This document shows positions 23,770-32,678 of a DNA stretch of 35,162 bases, in pieces. This stretch comes from Mesorhizobium sp. M7A.T.Ca.US.000.02.2.1 (GTDB lineage: Bacteria; Pseudomonadota; Alphaproteobacteria; Rhizobiales; Rhizobiaceae): contig NZ_RZTT01000010.1 in assembly GCF_003996995.1 (NCBI RefSeq), positions 1 to 35,162 of the forward strand. Reading direction: 5' to 3'. Within the stretch, counting starts at the first letter, position 1, and each line of letters opens with the position of its first letter. The notes under the pieces were generated by a model. It ran no database searches. It was given only the letters and a program-made list of their open reading frames with translations, and was not told the origin of the DNA. The position numbers were made by a program, and so were the translations under genes.

Positions 23770-23801
23770 ATGTCACGAAAATGTGACCCGGCGATTATAA
23801 G
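23770..23801 (+). promoter_or_regulatory. Candidate Pho box and -10 for phoX
   Basis: ATGTCACGAAAATGTGAC (23770-23787) contains two TGTCA-like units (TGTCA and TGTGA) spaced 11 bases apart, like a PhoB-binding Pho box, followed after eight bases by TATAAG (23796-23801) as a -10. The match is imperfect and the site is also a small dyad (GTCAC/GTGAC). Confidence 0.5.
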
Positions 23802-23857
23802 GGGGGTCAAACAGGTACCCCACGCTCCAGCCACCCAACAGCCAGAGGCAAGCCACC

Positions 23858-25861
23858 ATGACTGACCTTCGCTCCCCCGACACCCGATTCCGCACCAGCC
23901 TGCTCGAGGAAAACGACGGCCCGGCCATCAACGCCTCCGACAACCGCACCATGGGCGAGATCATCGCCGCGCGGTTCTCGCGCCGCGGCTTCCTCAAGGG
24001 CTCGCTGGCCGTCTCGGCCATCGCCGCCACCGTCAGCCCGCTGGCGCTGATCAGCGCCGACGAGGCCCGGGCAGCGGAAGGCTCGGTCTTCGCGTTCGAC
24101 GAACTCGAGGCCGGCATCGACGACAAGCACCATGTCGCGCCGGGGTACGATGCCGATGTCCTGCTGCGCTGGGGCGATCCGCTTTTTGCCGATTCGCCCG
24201 ACTTCGACCCGACGAAACAGTCGGCCGAGGCCCAGGCGAAACAGTTCGGCTACAACAATGACTATGTCGGCTACATTCCGATCGACGGCTCGGCCGAACA
24301 TGGCCTGCTGGTGGTCAACCACGAATACACCAATCCGCATCTGATGTTCCCGGGCATCGTGAAGATCGTCGAAAAGGACGGCAAGAAGTCGGCCGAAGTC
24401 GCACCCCTCTCGAAGGAGCAGGTCGATGTCGAGATGGCCGCCCATGGCGGCACCATCGTCGAGATCCGCAAGGACGGTGGCAAATGGCAGGTGGTGCGCG
24501 ACGGCAAGCTCAATCGCCGCATCACCGCCAACACCGAAATGGCGCTGTCCGGCCCGGTTGCCGGCCATGACCGCGTCAAGACCAAAGCCGATCCGTCCGG
24601 CACCAAGGTTTTCGGCACCGTCAACAATTGCGCCGGCGGCGTCACGCCCTGGGGCACCTATGTGATGGCCGAGGAGAACATCCATGGCTATTTTTCCGGC
24701 GAGCTGCCGGAAGACCACAAGGAAGCCGCGAACTACAAGCGTCTCGGCATTCCCGAAGGCGCCTATGAATGGGCGGCGCATTACGAGCGTTTCGACCTCG
24801 CCAAGGAACCCAACGAAGCCAACCGCTTCGGCTGGATCGTCGAGGTCGATGTCAACGACCCGACCTCGACGCCGAGGAAGCGCACCGCCATGGGCCGCTT
24901 CAAGCATGAGGGCGCCGAATCGATCGTCGCCAAGGACGGCCGCGTCGTCTTCTATCTCGGTGACGACGAGCGCTTCGACTACGTCTACAAATTCGTGACA
25001 AGGGCCGCGTTCAATCCGAACGACCGTGCCGCCAACAAGGACCTGCTCGACGATGGCACGCTGCATGTCGCCAGGTTCGCCGAAGACGGCACGGTCGAAT
25101 GGCTGCCGATCGTGTTCGGCCAGGGGCCGCTGACGGCTGAAAACGGTTTCACTGGCCAGGCCGACGTGCTGATCGAGACGCGCCGCGCCGCCGACCTGCT
25201 CGGCGCCACCAAGATGGACCGCCCGGAAGACATTCAGCCCAATGGCGTCAACGGCAAGGTCTATGTCATGCTGACCAACAATTCGAAGCGCAAGGCCGAC
25301 CAGGTCGACGCCGCCAACCCGCGCGCCGAAAACGCCTTCGGCCACATCATCGAGATCGCCGAGGACGGCGGTGATTTCACGGCCGCCAAGGGCAAGTGGG
25401 AAGTGCTGCTGAAATGCGGCGATCCCTCGGTTGCCGATGTCGGTGCCACCTTCTCGACGGCAACGACGGCCAATGGCTGGTTCGGCATGCCCGACAATTG
25501 CGCGGTCGATTCGGCCGGGCGTCTCTGGGTCGCGACCGACGGCCAGGGTCCGAAAGCCACCGGCCGCACCGATGGCTTATGGGCGGTGGACACGGAGGGG
25601 GCCGCGCGGGCGACCTCGAAACTGTTCTTCCGCGTGCCGATCGGCGCCGAAATGTGCGGTCCGCTGTTTGCGCCCGACGACCAGACCGCCTTCGTCGCCG
25701 TCCAGCATCCGGGCGACGGCGGAGAGGACTGGGAAGCGTTCGGGCGCCCCTCTTACTATGAGGACCTGTCGACGCGCTGGCCCGACTTCAAGCCCGACAT
25801 GCCGGTGCGGCCGTCGGTGGTCGCTATCACCAGACAGGGCGGCGGCAAGATCGCGGTCTGA
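23858..25861 (+). CDS. phoX: PhoX-family alkaline phosphatase (DUF839), Tat-exported
   Basis: A 667-residue PhoX-type phosphatase, a calcium and iron enzyme that releases phosphate from organic esters in the periplasm. A twin-arginine signal is at residues 41-48 (SRRGFLKG), followed by a hydrophobic stretch and a likely cleavage after ARAA near 73. Family landmarks include DGLLVVNHEYTN-like GLLVVNHEYTNP, NCAGGVTPWGTYVMAEEN, GRVVFYLGDDERFDYVYKFV and RPEDIQPNGVNGKVYVMLTNN, all in the beta-propeller. The 40-residue lead before the Tat motif (MTDLRSPDTRFRTSLLE) is common in alphaproteobacterial members. A candidate Pho box lies 70 bases upstream, consistent with phosphate-starvation control. Confidence 0.93.
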   Translation: MTDLRSPDTRFRTSLLEENDGPAINASDNRTMGEIIAARFSRRGFLKGSLAVSAIAATVSPLALISADEARAAEGSVFAFDELEAGIDDKHHVAPGYDADVLLRWGDPLFADSPDFDPTKQSAEAQAKQFGYNNDYVGYIPIDGSAEHGLLVVNHEYTNPHLMFPGIVKIVEKDGKKSAEVAPLSKEQVDVEMAAHGGTIVEIRKDGGKWQVVRDGKLNRRITANTEMALSGPVAGHDRVKTKADPSGTKVFGTVNNCAGGVTPWGTYVMAEENIHGYFSGELPEDHKEAANYKRLGIPEGAYEWAAHYERFDLAKEPNEANRFGWIVEVDVNDPTSTPRKRTAMGRFKHEGAESIVAKDGRVVFYLGDDERFDYVYKFVTRAAFNPNDRAANKDLLDDGTLHVARFAEDGTVEWLPIVFGQGPLTAENGFTGQADVLIETRRAADLLGATKMDRPEDIQPNGVNGKVYVMLTNNSKRKADQVDAANPRAENAFGHIIEIAEDGGDFTAAKGKWEVLLKCGDPSVADVGATFSTATTANGWFGMPDNCAVDSAGRLWVATDGQGPKATGRTDGLWAVDTEGAARATSKLFFRVPIGAEMCGPLFAPDDQTAFVAVQHPGDGGEDWEAFGRPSYYEDLSTRWPDFKPDMPVRPSVVAITRQGGGKIAV

Positions 25862-26086
25862 TTGCCCACTCGCATGGGCAGCAGCGGAGCAGGATTTGCA
25901 CCGCGGCTGCGCCTTGAAGCCGCGGCATGTATCCCTTGGGCTGCGGAGCAGCTCCAGGGGTCTGCGCCGCGTCGCTTCGCTCCTTGCTCCGCCCCAGGAT
26001 GACGAGGCGACGGGGTGAAGCGGTCAAGCCTCGGGAAAGATTGGCAATTTAAACGTGGCGCCCTAGGTCTTTATCAGGAGATCGCC
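25862..26086. repeat. Intergenic region with repeat-like segment
   Basis: The stretch around 25955-26012 (GTCGCTTCGCTCCTTGCTCC then AGGATGACGAGG) resembles a common rhizobial intergenic repeat. I see no gene. The segment near 26076-26086 gives the ribosome binding site AGGAG of the small downstream gene. Confidence 0.45.
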
Positions 26087-26311
26087 ATGTCGAAGTCCGT
26101 CTATGATCGTGGCTTGCTCAAGCCAGCCGATATCGCCAAGCTGCAGCGCGTGTTCGACGAGGCCTGCCGGCGGCGCGAGGCACATCCCGATTCCGCCGAC
26201 GCGCGGGAAATCGCGCTTAACCTGCTCGCCTTGCACAATGCCGGCATGGTGGAAGAGGACATGCTGATGGAAGCCGTCGGGTTCCGGCGGCTGGAACCGA
26301 AATCAGCGTGA
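26087..26311 (+). CDS. Small conserved hypothetical protein
   Basis: A 74-residue, mostly helical, acidic-basic protein: MSKSVYDRGLLKPADIAKLQ, then FDEACRRREAHPDSADAREI and LLALHNAGMVEEDMLMEAVG. No characterised domain recognised; proteins of this shape are common in rhizobia. I chose the ATG at 26087 with the good ribosome binding site TCAGGAG; an in-frame start at 26015 would add 24 unconvincing residues. The last nine bases overlap the end of the convergent monooxygenase gene. Confidence 0.72.
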   Translation: MSKSVYDRGLLKPADIAKLQRVFDEACRRREAHPDSADAREIALNLLALHNAGMVEEDMLMEAVGFRRLEPKSA

Positions 26312-27493
26312 TGCGCTGGATTGGTGCGAGGCCGACCTTGCAATTCGTTTGGCGATCGCCTTGGCCAGGATGCCGGCATTGGCGAAGCAGCCGCGAATGC
26401 TTGGCCGCATGCCGGTGAACCACAGACCGGGCAATTTTGGATCGGCTTCGCCACCGTTGAAGAGCGGAACGCCCTTGGCGTCGAGCACGCCGAGCTTGCC
26501 GACCATGGGCTCCAGCCCCGTGCGGTAGCCTGTCGCGGCAATGACGATGTCGGGATAGATCAGGCTGCCATTGGCCAGGATCACGCCATCGCGGGTGAAT
26601 TCCCGTATGCCCGGCACGACGGTGATCTTGCCGGCCTTGATGGCGCCGACGGCGCCGTCGTCGGCCGCGATCGCGGTGTAATCCGAGCTCAGGCGGCTGG
26701 CGCCGCCCGCAGGCGCGGGCGGCAGGCCGAATTTGGTCAGGTCGCCGAAAACCAGCCGCTGCGTTGCCGTCATCACCGCATCGGCGAGCCGCAACGGCAA
26801 GCGCGCCATGATCGGCGAAAGCCGGTGCACGGCGATCTTGCAGATGCGCTTGGGCAGCAGGGCGGGACCGTTGCGGGCCGACAGCCAGATGGCGGCCGTG
26901 TCTATGCCGGCCAGATGATTGAGCGCATCGAAGCCCGAATTGCCGGCGCCGACGACCAGCACTTTTTGGCCGGCATAGGCTTGCGCGTCACCGAAATTCG
27001 CCGAATGGATGATGCGCCCGACGAAATCCTTCATGCCTTTCCATTCGGGGGTGAACGGCTGCCTGTCGCGGCCGGTGGCGATGACGACATTGCGGGCCAA
27101 GCGCGGTCCGGCGCTGGTGCGCAATGCCCAGTGATCGCCCTTGAAGGCGATCTCTTCGACCGCGACGCCAAACTGCACCGGCAGCCGGTTCTCCTTCTGG
27201 AAATCGTTCATGTGGCGGATGACGACCATTCTTTGCGGAAAGGCGGGCGTGCCAGGGGGAAAGGCGAGACCAGGCAGCGAAGAAAGATCGCGATGGGTGT
27301 TGAGATGCAATTGCTGGTGGCGCCGGTGCCAGGGCTCGGCCAGCCGGCTTTCCTTTTCCAGGATCGCCGTAGGCACGCCGGCGTTCATCAAGGCATGCGC
27401 GGCGGCCAGCCCGGCAGCACCGGCGCCGACAACGATTGCCGGCTCGACCGTGGCCGGCAGATCCGCAACCGATCTGATTGTCGTATCAGTCAT
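26303..27493 (-). CDS. Flavin-containing monooxygenase-like FAD/NADPH oxidoreductase
   Basis: A 396-residue flavoprotein. FAD-binding GAGAAG is at residues 23-28 and NADPH-binding GAGNSG at 182-187. Between them is the FMO-type identifying motif F-V-G-R-I-I-H-S-A-N-F at 157-167 (pattern FxGxxxHxxxF). An ATG motif (VVIATGRDRQPF, VIAATGYRTGLE) is also present. Such enzymes oxygenate nitrogen or sulfur atoms, or act on ketones; the substrate here cannot be set. The N-terminal EPWHRRHQQLHLNTHR segment resembles plant YUCCA-type monooxygenases. It is a single gene, convergent with the 74-residue gene. Confidence 0.9.
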   Translation of the reverse strand: MTDTTIRSVADLPATVEPAIVVGAGAAGLAAAHALMNAGVPTAILEKESRLAEPWHRRHQQLHLNTHRDLSSLPGLAFPPGTPAFPQRMVVIRHMNDFQKENRLPVQFGVAVEEIAFKGDHWALRTSAGPRLARNVVIATGRDRQPFTPEWKGMKDFVGRIIHSANFGDAQAYAGQKVLVVGAGNSGFDALNHLAGIDTAAIWLSARNGPALLPKRICKIAVHRLSPIMARLPLRLADAVMTATQRLVFGDLTKFGLPPAPAGGASRLSSDYTAIAADDGAVGAIKAGKITVVPGIREFTRDGVILANGSLIYPDIVIAATGYRTGLEPMVGKLGVLDAKGVPLFNGGEADPKLPGLWFTGMRPSIRGCFANAGILAKAIAKRIARSASHQSSASR

Positions 27494-27845
27494 TCACTCG
27501 AATCCCATTGGACGTCCCGCCGCAAGGCTCGCAGGACGCTGTAACCGTTTGATCGCGCGCAGGATCCCCTGCAGCAAACCGCGGCCGAATTTCGAGCGAT
27601 GCGATTTAGCGCCACACGCCGGGCCGCGATTGCGCTCTATATGGCATATGCGCGATATCAACGGTAATCAGTTCGCGGCAATGTGATTGATTCGAGGCCT
27701 TGGGTGGCTGGCGGGTCTCGGTTATCCCCCACGCGCATGCCCGAAATCGAGTCCGATTTTCGAGTTATGCGCAGAATCAAAGTGTTACAGCACCTTGGCG
27801 CGTCCTGGACGACCGGCGCTGTAGGCGGCACGCGGAATCTCGACC
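27494..27845. other. Intergenic region with rhizobial repeat, no gene
   Basis: Between the divergent monooxygenase and DUF2156 genes. A segment at about 27738-27800 (CGAAATCGAGTCCGATTTTCG type dyad, then TTATGCGCAGAATCAAAGTG and TTACAGC) resembles an intergenic repeat I recognise from Mesorhizobium. No coding sequence or clear promoter seen. Confidence 0.5.
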
Positions 27846-28883
27846 ATGCCCTCCTTGCGGTTCTATTTCGACAAGATCCTTGAGGCCGCCGCGCCCGAGG
27901 TCGAGCGGCAGGCGCTGACCCATATCGAACGCCTGGCACTGGTGCGCCGCTATGGCGACTTCTCGCTCGCCTATTCCACCGCCGTGCAAGGCAAGCTTTC
28001 CTATTTCGGCGATGCCGACGGCTACATCGCCTTCGGTACCAAGATGAAGCACCATTTCGCGCTCGGCGACCCGGTGGCGGCTCCGGTGCGTCGGGCCGAT
28101 TACATCAAGCGCTTCGTCGAGACCGCCGGCAGCCCATGGTTCGTGCAGGTCGGCGAGGACACCGCACGCGTGCTGGCCGGCCTTGGCTACAAGGTCAATC
28201 GCCTCGGCATGGACACCCGCCTCTCCCTGCCCGAGCATGATTTTTCCGGGAAGCGCAACGAGACCGTGCGCTACTCCGAACGCTGGTTGCTGAAGAAGGG
28301 CTTTTCGTTCGAAGAGGACAAGCGCACGATCTACCTCGACGAGATCGCCCGGCTTTCGGAAAACTGGCGCGGCGACCGCATCGTCAAGCGCTGGGAGATG
28401 GGTTTTCTCAACCGCCATTTCGCCGACCATCTCGGCACCGACATGCGCCGTTTCGTCCTGCACGGTCCCGATGGCGAACTGGTCGCTTTGCTCGACTTCG
28501 ACCCGTTGTTTGCCGACGGCAAGGTCATCGGCTACACCACCGCCTTCAAGCGCAAGCATCTCGACGCCTCACCGCATGCCGAGATCGGCCTGACCAAGTT
28601 CGCCGTCGACCGTTTTCGCGAAGAGGGCATCTCGGTGGTCACGCTCGGCCTGTCGCCGCTCGTCGATGTGGGCCCGAGCGGATTTGCCGAAAGCGATTTC
28701 TGGCGCAATGCCTTCCAGCGCGCCTATTCTTCTCCCTGGGTCAATCGCCGCAGGTTCAACCTGCAGGGCCAAGCGGCGTTCAAGCGCCGCTTCCACGGCG
28801 TCGAGGAGCCGGTCTACATCGCCTTCCGCAAGGGGACGTATGTCGAGATGCTGGGGCTGCTGCGGCTGGTCAAGGCGATCTAG
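27846..28883 (+). CDS. DUF2156 protein, soluble MprF C-terminal-like aminoacyl-lipid transferase domain
   Basis: A 345-residue protein made of the DUF2156 (phosphatidylglycerol lysyltransferase C-terminal) domain with no visible transmembrane helices. Typical pieces are YSTAVQGKLSYFGDADGYIAF, FALGDPVAAPVRRADYI, FVQVGEDTARVLAGLGYKVNRLGMDT, and C-terminal TLGLSPLVDVGPSG and AYSSPWVNRRRFNLQGQAAFKRRF (quoted in parts). In MprF this domain moves an amino acid from tRNA to phosphatidylglycerol. Here the flippase domain is absent, so the protein may act on another acceptor or depend on a partner. The ATG at 27846 has only a weak ribosome binding site (GAATCTCGACC). Function inferred from domain only. 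Confidence 0.82.
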   Translation: MPSLRFYFDKILEAAAPEVERQALTHIERLALVRRYGDFSLAYSTAVQGKLSYFGDADGYIAFGTKMKHHFALGDPVAAPVRRADYIKRFVETAGSPWFVQVGEDTARVLAGLGYKVNRLGMDTRLSLPEHDFSGKRNETVRYSERWLLKKGFSFEEDKRTIYLDEIARLSENWRGDRIVKRWEMGFLNRHFADHLGTDMRRFVLHGPDGELVALLDFDPLFADGKVIGYTTAFKRKHLDASPHAEIGLTKFAVDRFREEGISVVTLGLSPLVDVGPSGFAESDFWRNAFQRAYSSPWVNRRRFNLQGQAAFKRRFHGVEEPVYIAFRKGTYVEMLGLLRLVKAI

Positions 28884-28939
28884 GTCTGGTGATATTCAGG
28901 TGAGGCCGGCCTGCAAATGGCGGCTTCCTGCGCTTCCCT

Positions 28940-28964
28940 AGTTCTACTGCCACGCAGTAGAACT
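28940..28964. terminator. Perfect hairpin downstream of the DUF2156 gene
   Basis: Perfect 11-bp inverted repeat AGTTCTACTGC / GCAGTAGAACT around CAC. A second small hairpin CGTAC-AAAAA-GTACG follows at 28972-28986. They lie between the convergent DUF2156 and YadH-like genes; no U-tract follows, so terminator is a guess. Confidence 0.45.
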
Positions 28965-29049
28965 GAGCTCACGTACAAAAAGTACGCTCCGCTCCGGTTC
29001 TCGGAATCCATCATTTTCGACTCGGCCTGACCTGAATCTCAACAGACCT

Positions 29050-29076
29050 AGCGGCGCTCAGGGCGCTTTCGCCGCT
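29050..29076 (-). terminator. Stem-loop at the end of the ABC exporter operon
   Basis: AGCGGCG (29050-29056) pairs with CGCCGCT (29070-29076), the latter touching the permease stop. No strong T-run follows. Weak terminator candidate. Confidence 0.3.
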
Positions 29077-29833
29077 CAGTTCCTGAGCCGGTAGCCGGTC
29101 CTGAAGATCCAGGCGACGATCGCTATGCAGATCAGCAGAAAGACGATCGTCATGCCGAGGCTGATACCGACCGAGACATCGGATTTGCCGTAGAAGCTCC
29201 AGCGGAAGCCGCTGATCAGATAGACGACCGGATTGAACAGCGTCACCGTGCGCCAGATCTCGGGCAGCATGTTGATCGAATAGAAGCTGCCGCCGAGGAA
29301 GGTCAGCGGCGTGATGATCAACAGCGGCACCAGCTGCAGCTGCTCGAAACTCTTCGCCCAGATGCCGATGATAAAGCCGAACAGGCTGAAGGTCACCGCC
29401 GTCAGCACCAGGAAGGCGAGCATCCAGAACGGATGCAGGATGGTCAGCGGCACGAACAGCGAGGCGGTGGCCAGGATGATCAGACCGAGAAGGATCGACT
29501 TGGTCGCGGCACCGCCGACATAGGCGATGACGATCTCCAGATAGGAGACCGGTGCCGACAGAAGCTCGTAGATCGAGCCGACGAATTTCGGGAAATAGAT
29601 GGCAAAGGAGGCGTTGGAGATCGACTGCGTCAACAGCGACAGCATGATCAGACCCGGCACGATGAAGGCGCCGTAACTGATGCCGTCGATCTCGGTGATG
29701 CGCGAGCCGATGGCCGAGCCGAAGACGACGAAATACAGCGATGTCGAAATGACCGGCGAGACGATGCTCTGCAGCACGGTGCGGAAAGCACGCGCCATTT
29801 CCATCCGATAGATCGCCCATACGGCGCGAAGGT

Positions 29834-29837
<4 letters not shown>
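29076..29837 (-). CDS. yadH: ABC-2 type permease, YadH-like
   Basis: A 253-residue inner-membrane permease with about six helices: [31 protein letters not shown] at the start (key part: [15 protein letters not shown]), then [23 protein letters not shown] and the ABC2 signature [32 protein letters not shown] near residue 180 is characteristic of YadH-like proteins, and 253 residues match E. coli YadH. Overlaps the ATPase stop by four bases. Substrate unknown. Confidence 0.93.
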
Positions 29838-30760
<923 letters not shown>

Positions 30761-30960
30761 GGATGAAAACGGCTGCTTGAAAGAGGTCCCCTGATATAGG
30801 CCGAATGTCGGTGCTTGCAACCGCAAGTCAATGCCCTGCTGACAGTTCTCGACAATCGTGCCGGCCGGCCGTTGCAGGTGCGGCGCACAGGCCCGGAGTT
30901 GCACGGCACGCAACCGGCAAAATTGTCCTGTGGCGTTCAGCCTCGCGGCAGGACGCCGCT

Positions 30961-30989
30961 TTGACCTGAACTCGCTTCGGGCCTATCTT
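30961..30989 (+). promoter_or_regulatory. Predicted sigma-70-type promoter of cydA
   Basis: TTGACC (30961-30966), 17-base spacer, TATCTT (30984-30989). The predicted start near 30996 leaves a leader of about 25 bases to the ATG at 31021. I saw no FNR/FixK box (TTGAT-N4-ATCAA) within the 260-base divergent region. Confidence 0.55.
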
Positions 30990-31020
30990 TCGCGAGTATT
31001 TGCAGCAGCCGGAGCCCATT

Positions 31021-32382
31021 ATGGACCCGCTCATACTTTCGCGTATCCAGTTCGGCGCGAATATTTCATTCCATATTCTATTTCCGACGATCACCATTGC
31101 GCTGGGCTGGGTGCTGCTGTTCTTCAAGCTGCGTTACAACGCGACCAACGATTCCGCCTGGATGCGCGCCTATTTCACCTGGGTGAAGGTGTTCGCGCTG
31201 TCCTTTGCCATGGGCGTGGTTTCGGGCGTGACCATGAGCTTCCAGTTCGGCACCAACTGGCCGGGCTACATGGAAAAGGTCGGCAACATCGCCGGGCCGC
31301 TGCTGGCCTACGAAATCCTCACCGCCTTCTTCCTCGAAGCGGCCTTCCTCGGCATCATGCTGTTCGGCTTCCGCCGCGTCTCCAACCGCATCCACACGCT
31401 GGCGACGGTGCTGGTCGCCGGCGGCACCACCGTCTCGGCGTTCTGGATCATCGCGCTCAATTCCTGGATGCAGACGCCGGCCGGATTCGAGATGCGCGAC
31501 GGCGTGGCGCATGCGGTCGACTGGTGGGCAATCATCTTCAACCCGTCGATGCCCTACAGGCTGACCCATATGCTGCTGGCGTCCGGGCTGACGGTGTCGT
31601 TCCTGATCGCTGGCCTGTCGGCGCTGCGCTATCTCACCGGCGACCGCTCGGAATCGATGTGGAAGGCGCTGCGCACCGGCGTCTTCACCGCGGCGATCCT
31701 GATCCCGATCCAGATCTTCGCCGGCGACCAGCATGGGCTGAACACGCTGGAGCATCAGCCGCAGAAGATCGCCGCCATGGAGGCCAACTGGAACACCGGC
31801 CCCAACGTGCCGCTGGTGCTCTTCGCGCTGCCCAACGAGGCGGCGAAGGAAAACAAATTCGAGATCGCCATTCCCGATGGGGCCAGCCTGGTGCTGCGGC
31901 ACTCGACCAGCGGCGTGGTGCCGGGACTGAACGACTATCCCGGCAATCATCCGCCGGTCTTTCCGGTGTTCTGGGGTTTCCGCATCATGGTCGGCACGGG
32001 CATATTGATGCTGCTCGTCTCATGGTCGGCGGCCTTCTTCCTCAAGCGCCGGCACAGCCTGCCGAAGCCGCTGGCCATGCTGATGGTGCCGATGGCGCTG
32101 TCGGGCTGGCTGGCGACGCTGGCCGGCTGGTACACCACCGAAATCGGCCGCCAGCCCTGGCTGGTGACGGGCGTGCTGAAAACCGCCGACGCGGTCGGCC
32201 CGGTGGCCGGCAGCCATGTCGCGCTGACGCTCGCCATATACCTCGTTCTCTATGTGCTGTTGCTGATCGCCTATCTCGGCGTGCTGGTGCACCTGGCGCT
32301 GAAGGCGGCGAAGGACGGCGACAACTCGCCGTTGCCCGGCGTGCTCAACGCGCCGATGTCGCAGCCGGCTGCGGGGGAGTGA
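31021..32382 (+). CDS. cydA: Cytochrome bd-type quinol oxidase subunit I (CIO type)
   Basis: A 453-residue subunit I with about nine helices. The N-terminal MDPLILSRIQFGANISFHILFPT includes the heme-ligand histidine H18 (quoted in part: SRIQFGANISFHILFPT). GTNWPGYMEKVGNIAGPLLAYE and the EILTAFFLEAAFLGIMLFG glutamates are conserved. The periplasmic Q-loop after GDQHGLNTLEHQPQKIAAMEA is short, as in cyanide-insensitive oxidases, not long as in E. coli CydA. GWYTTEIGRQPW follows. The enzyme oxidises quinol and reduces oxygen at high affinity. ATG 31021 has GGAG eight bases upstream; a TTG at 31000 is an alternative. cydB follows after 296 bases, an unusually large gap filled by a repeat element. 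Confidence 0.95.
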   Translation: MDPLILSRIQFGANISFHILFPTITIALGWVLLFFKLRYNATNDSAWMRAYFTWVKVFALSFAMGVVSGVTMSFQFGTNWPGYMEKVGNIAGPLLAYEILTAFFLEAAFLGIMLFGFRRVSNRIHTLATVLVAGGTTVSAFWIIALNSWMQTPAGFEMRDGVAHAVDWWAIIFNPSMPYRLTHMLLASGLTVSFLIAGLSALRYLTGDRSESMWKALRTGVFTAAILIPIQIFAGDQHGLNTLEHQPQKIAAMEANWNTGPNVPLVLFALPNEAAKENKFEIAIPDGASLVLRHSTSGVVPGLNDYPGNHPPVFPVFWGFRIMVGTGILMLLVSWSAAFFLKRRHSLPKPLAMLMVPMALSGWLATLAGWYTTEIGRQPWLVTGVLKTADAVGPVAGSHVALTLAIYLVLYVLLLIAYLGVLVHLALKAAKDGDNSPLPGVLNAPMSQPAAGE

Positions 32383-32412
32383 TTTGATATGGCACTCCAG
32401 CCGGGCGCCGGC

Positions 32413-32592
32413 GCTGCCCCTCACCTGCCTGCCGGCATCCTCTCCCCGTATAGGGACGGGGAGAGGGGCGCTCGCATCGACGGTTTCGCCAATCACCAGC
32501 GTTGCAAGAAAAGCGCCGAGATTGCCGCCAGCCCCCCTTCTCCCCGTCCCTATACGGGGAGAAGTGCCCGGCAGGGTGATGAGGGGCGGCGC
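32413..32592. repeat. Palindromic mosaic intergenic repeat (RIME-like), copy 3, within cydAB
   Basis: Contains the arms CTCTCCCCGTATAGGGACGG (starts near 32440) and its inverted partner around 32539-32562, and outer arms GCCCCTCACC / GGTGATGAGGGGC-like. Its core GACGGTTTCGCCAATCACC recurs in inverted orientation near 34795-34813. It fills most of the 296 bases between cydA and cydB; no gene is present in the gap. Confidence 0.75.
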
Positions 32593-32678
32593 CGACTTCG
32601 GCAATCGATCTGAAGCCTCGATAGAGCCCCATCCGATCACATCGCGATTAGCCGGCTCTGGTGAGTGAGGAGAAAAAG

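Larger units (their letters stand above)
23298..23857. other. Intergenic region with hairpin copy B and candidate Pho box
   Basis: No gene is supported between the Gly-rich protein and phoX. Several open frames exist but none has recognisable sequence or a ribosome binding site. The region carries the second copy of the 30-bp hairpin at 23550-23579 and a candidate Pho box with -10 at 23770-23801. The promoter of the minus-strand Gly-rich gene should also lie here. Confidence 0.5.

Noticed and set aside
23499..23786. A 95-codon plus-strand open frame upstream of phoX
   Set aside because: It includes the GC hairpin and the Pho-box region, has no good ribosome binding site, and shows no recognisable sequence.
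23807..25345. A 512-codon minus-strand frame opposite phoX
   Set aside because: Antisense shadow of a clearly conserved gene, with no recognisable domain.
30761..31020. FNR/FixK-type anaerobox upstream of cydA
   Set aside because: No TTGAT-N4-ATCAA-like site could be found by eye in the divergent region.
30858..32387. A 509-codon plus-strand frame overlapping cydA
   Set aside because: Same-strand shadow in another frame; cydA has all family motifs.
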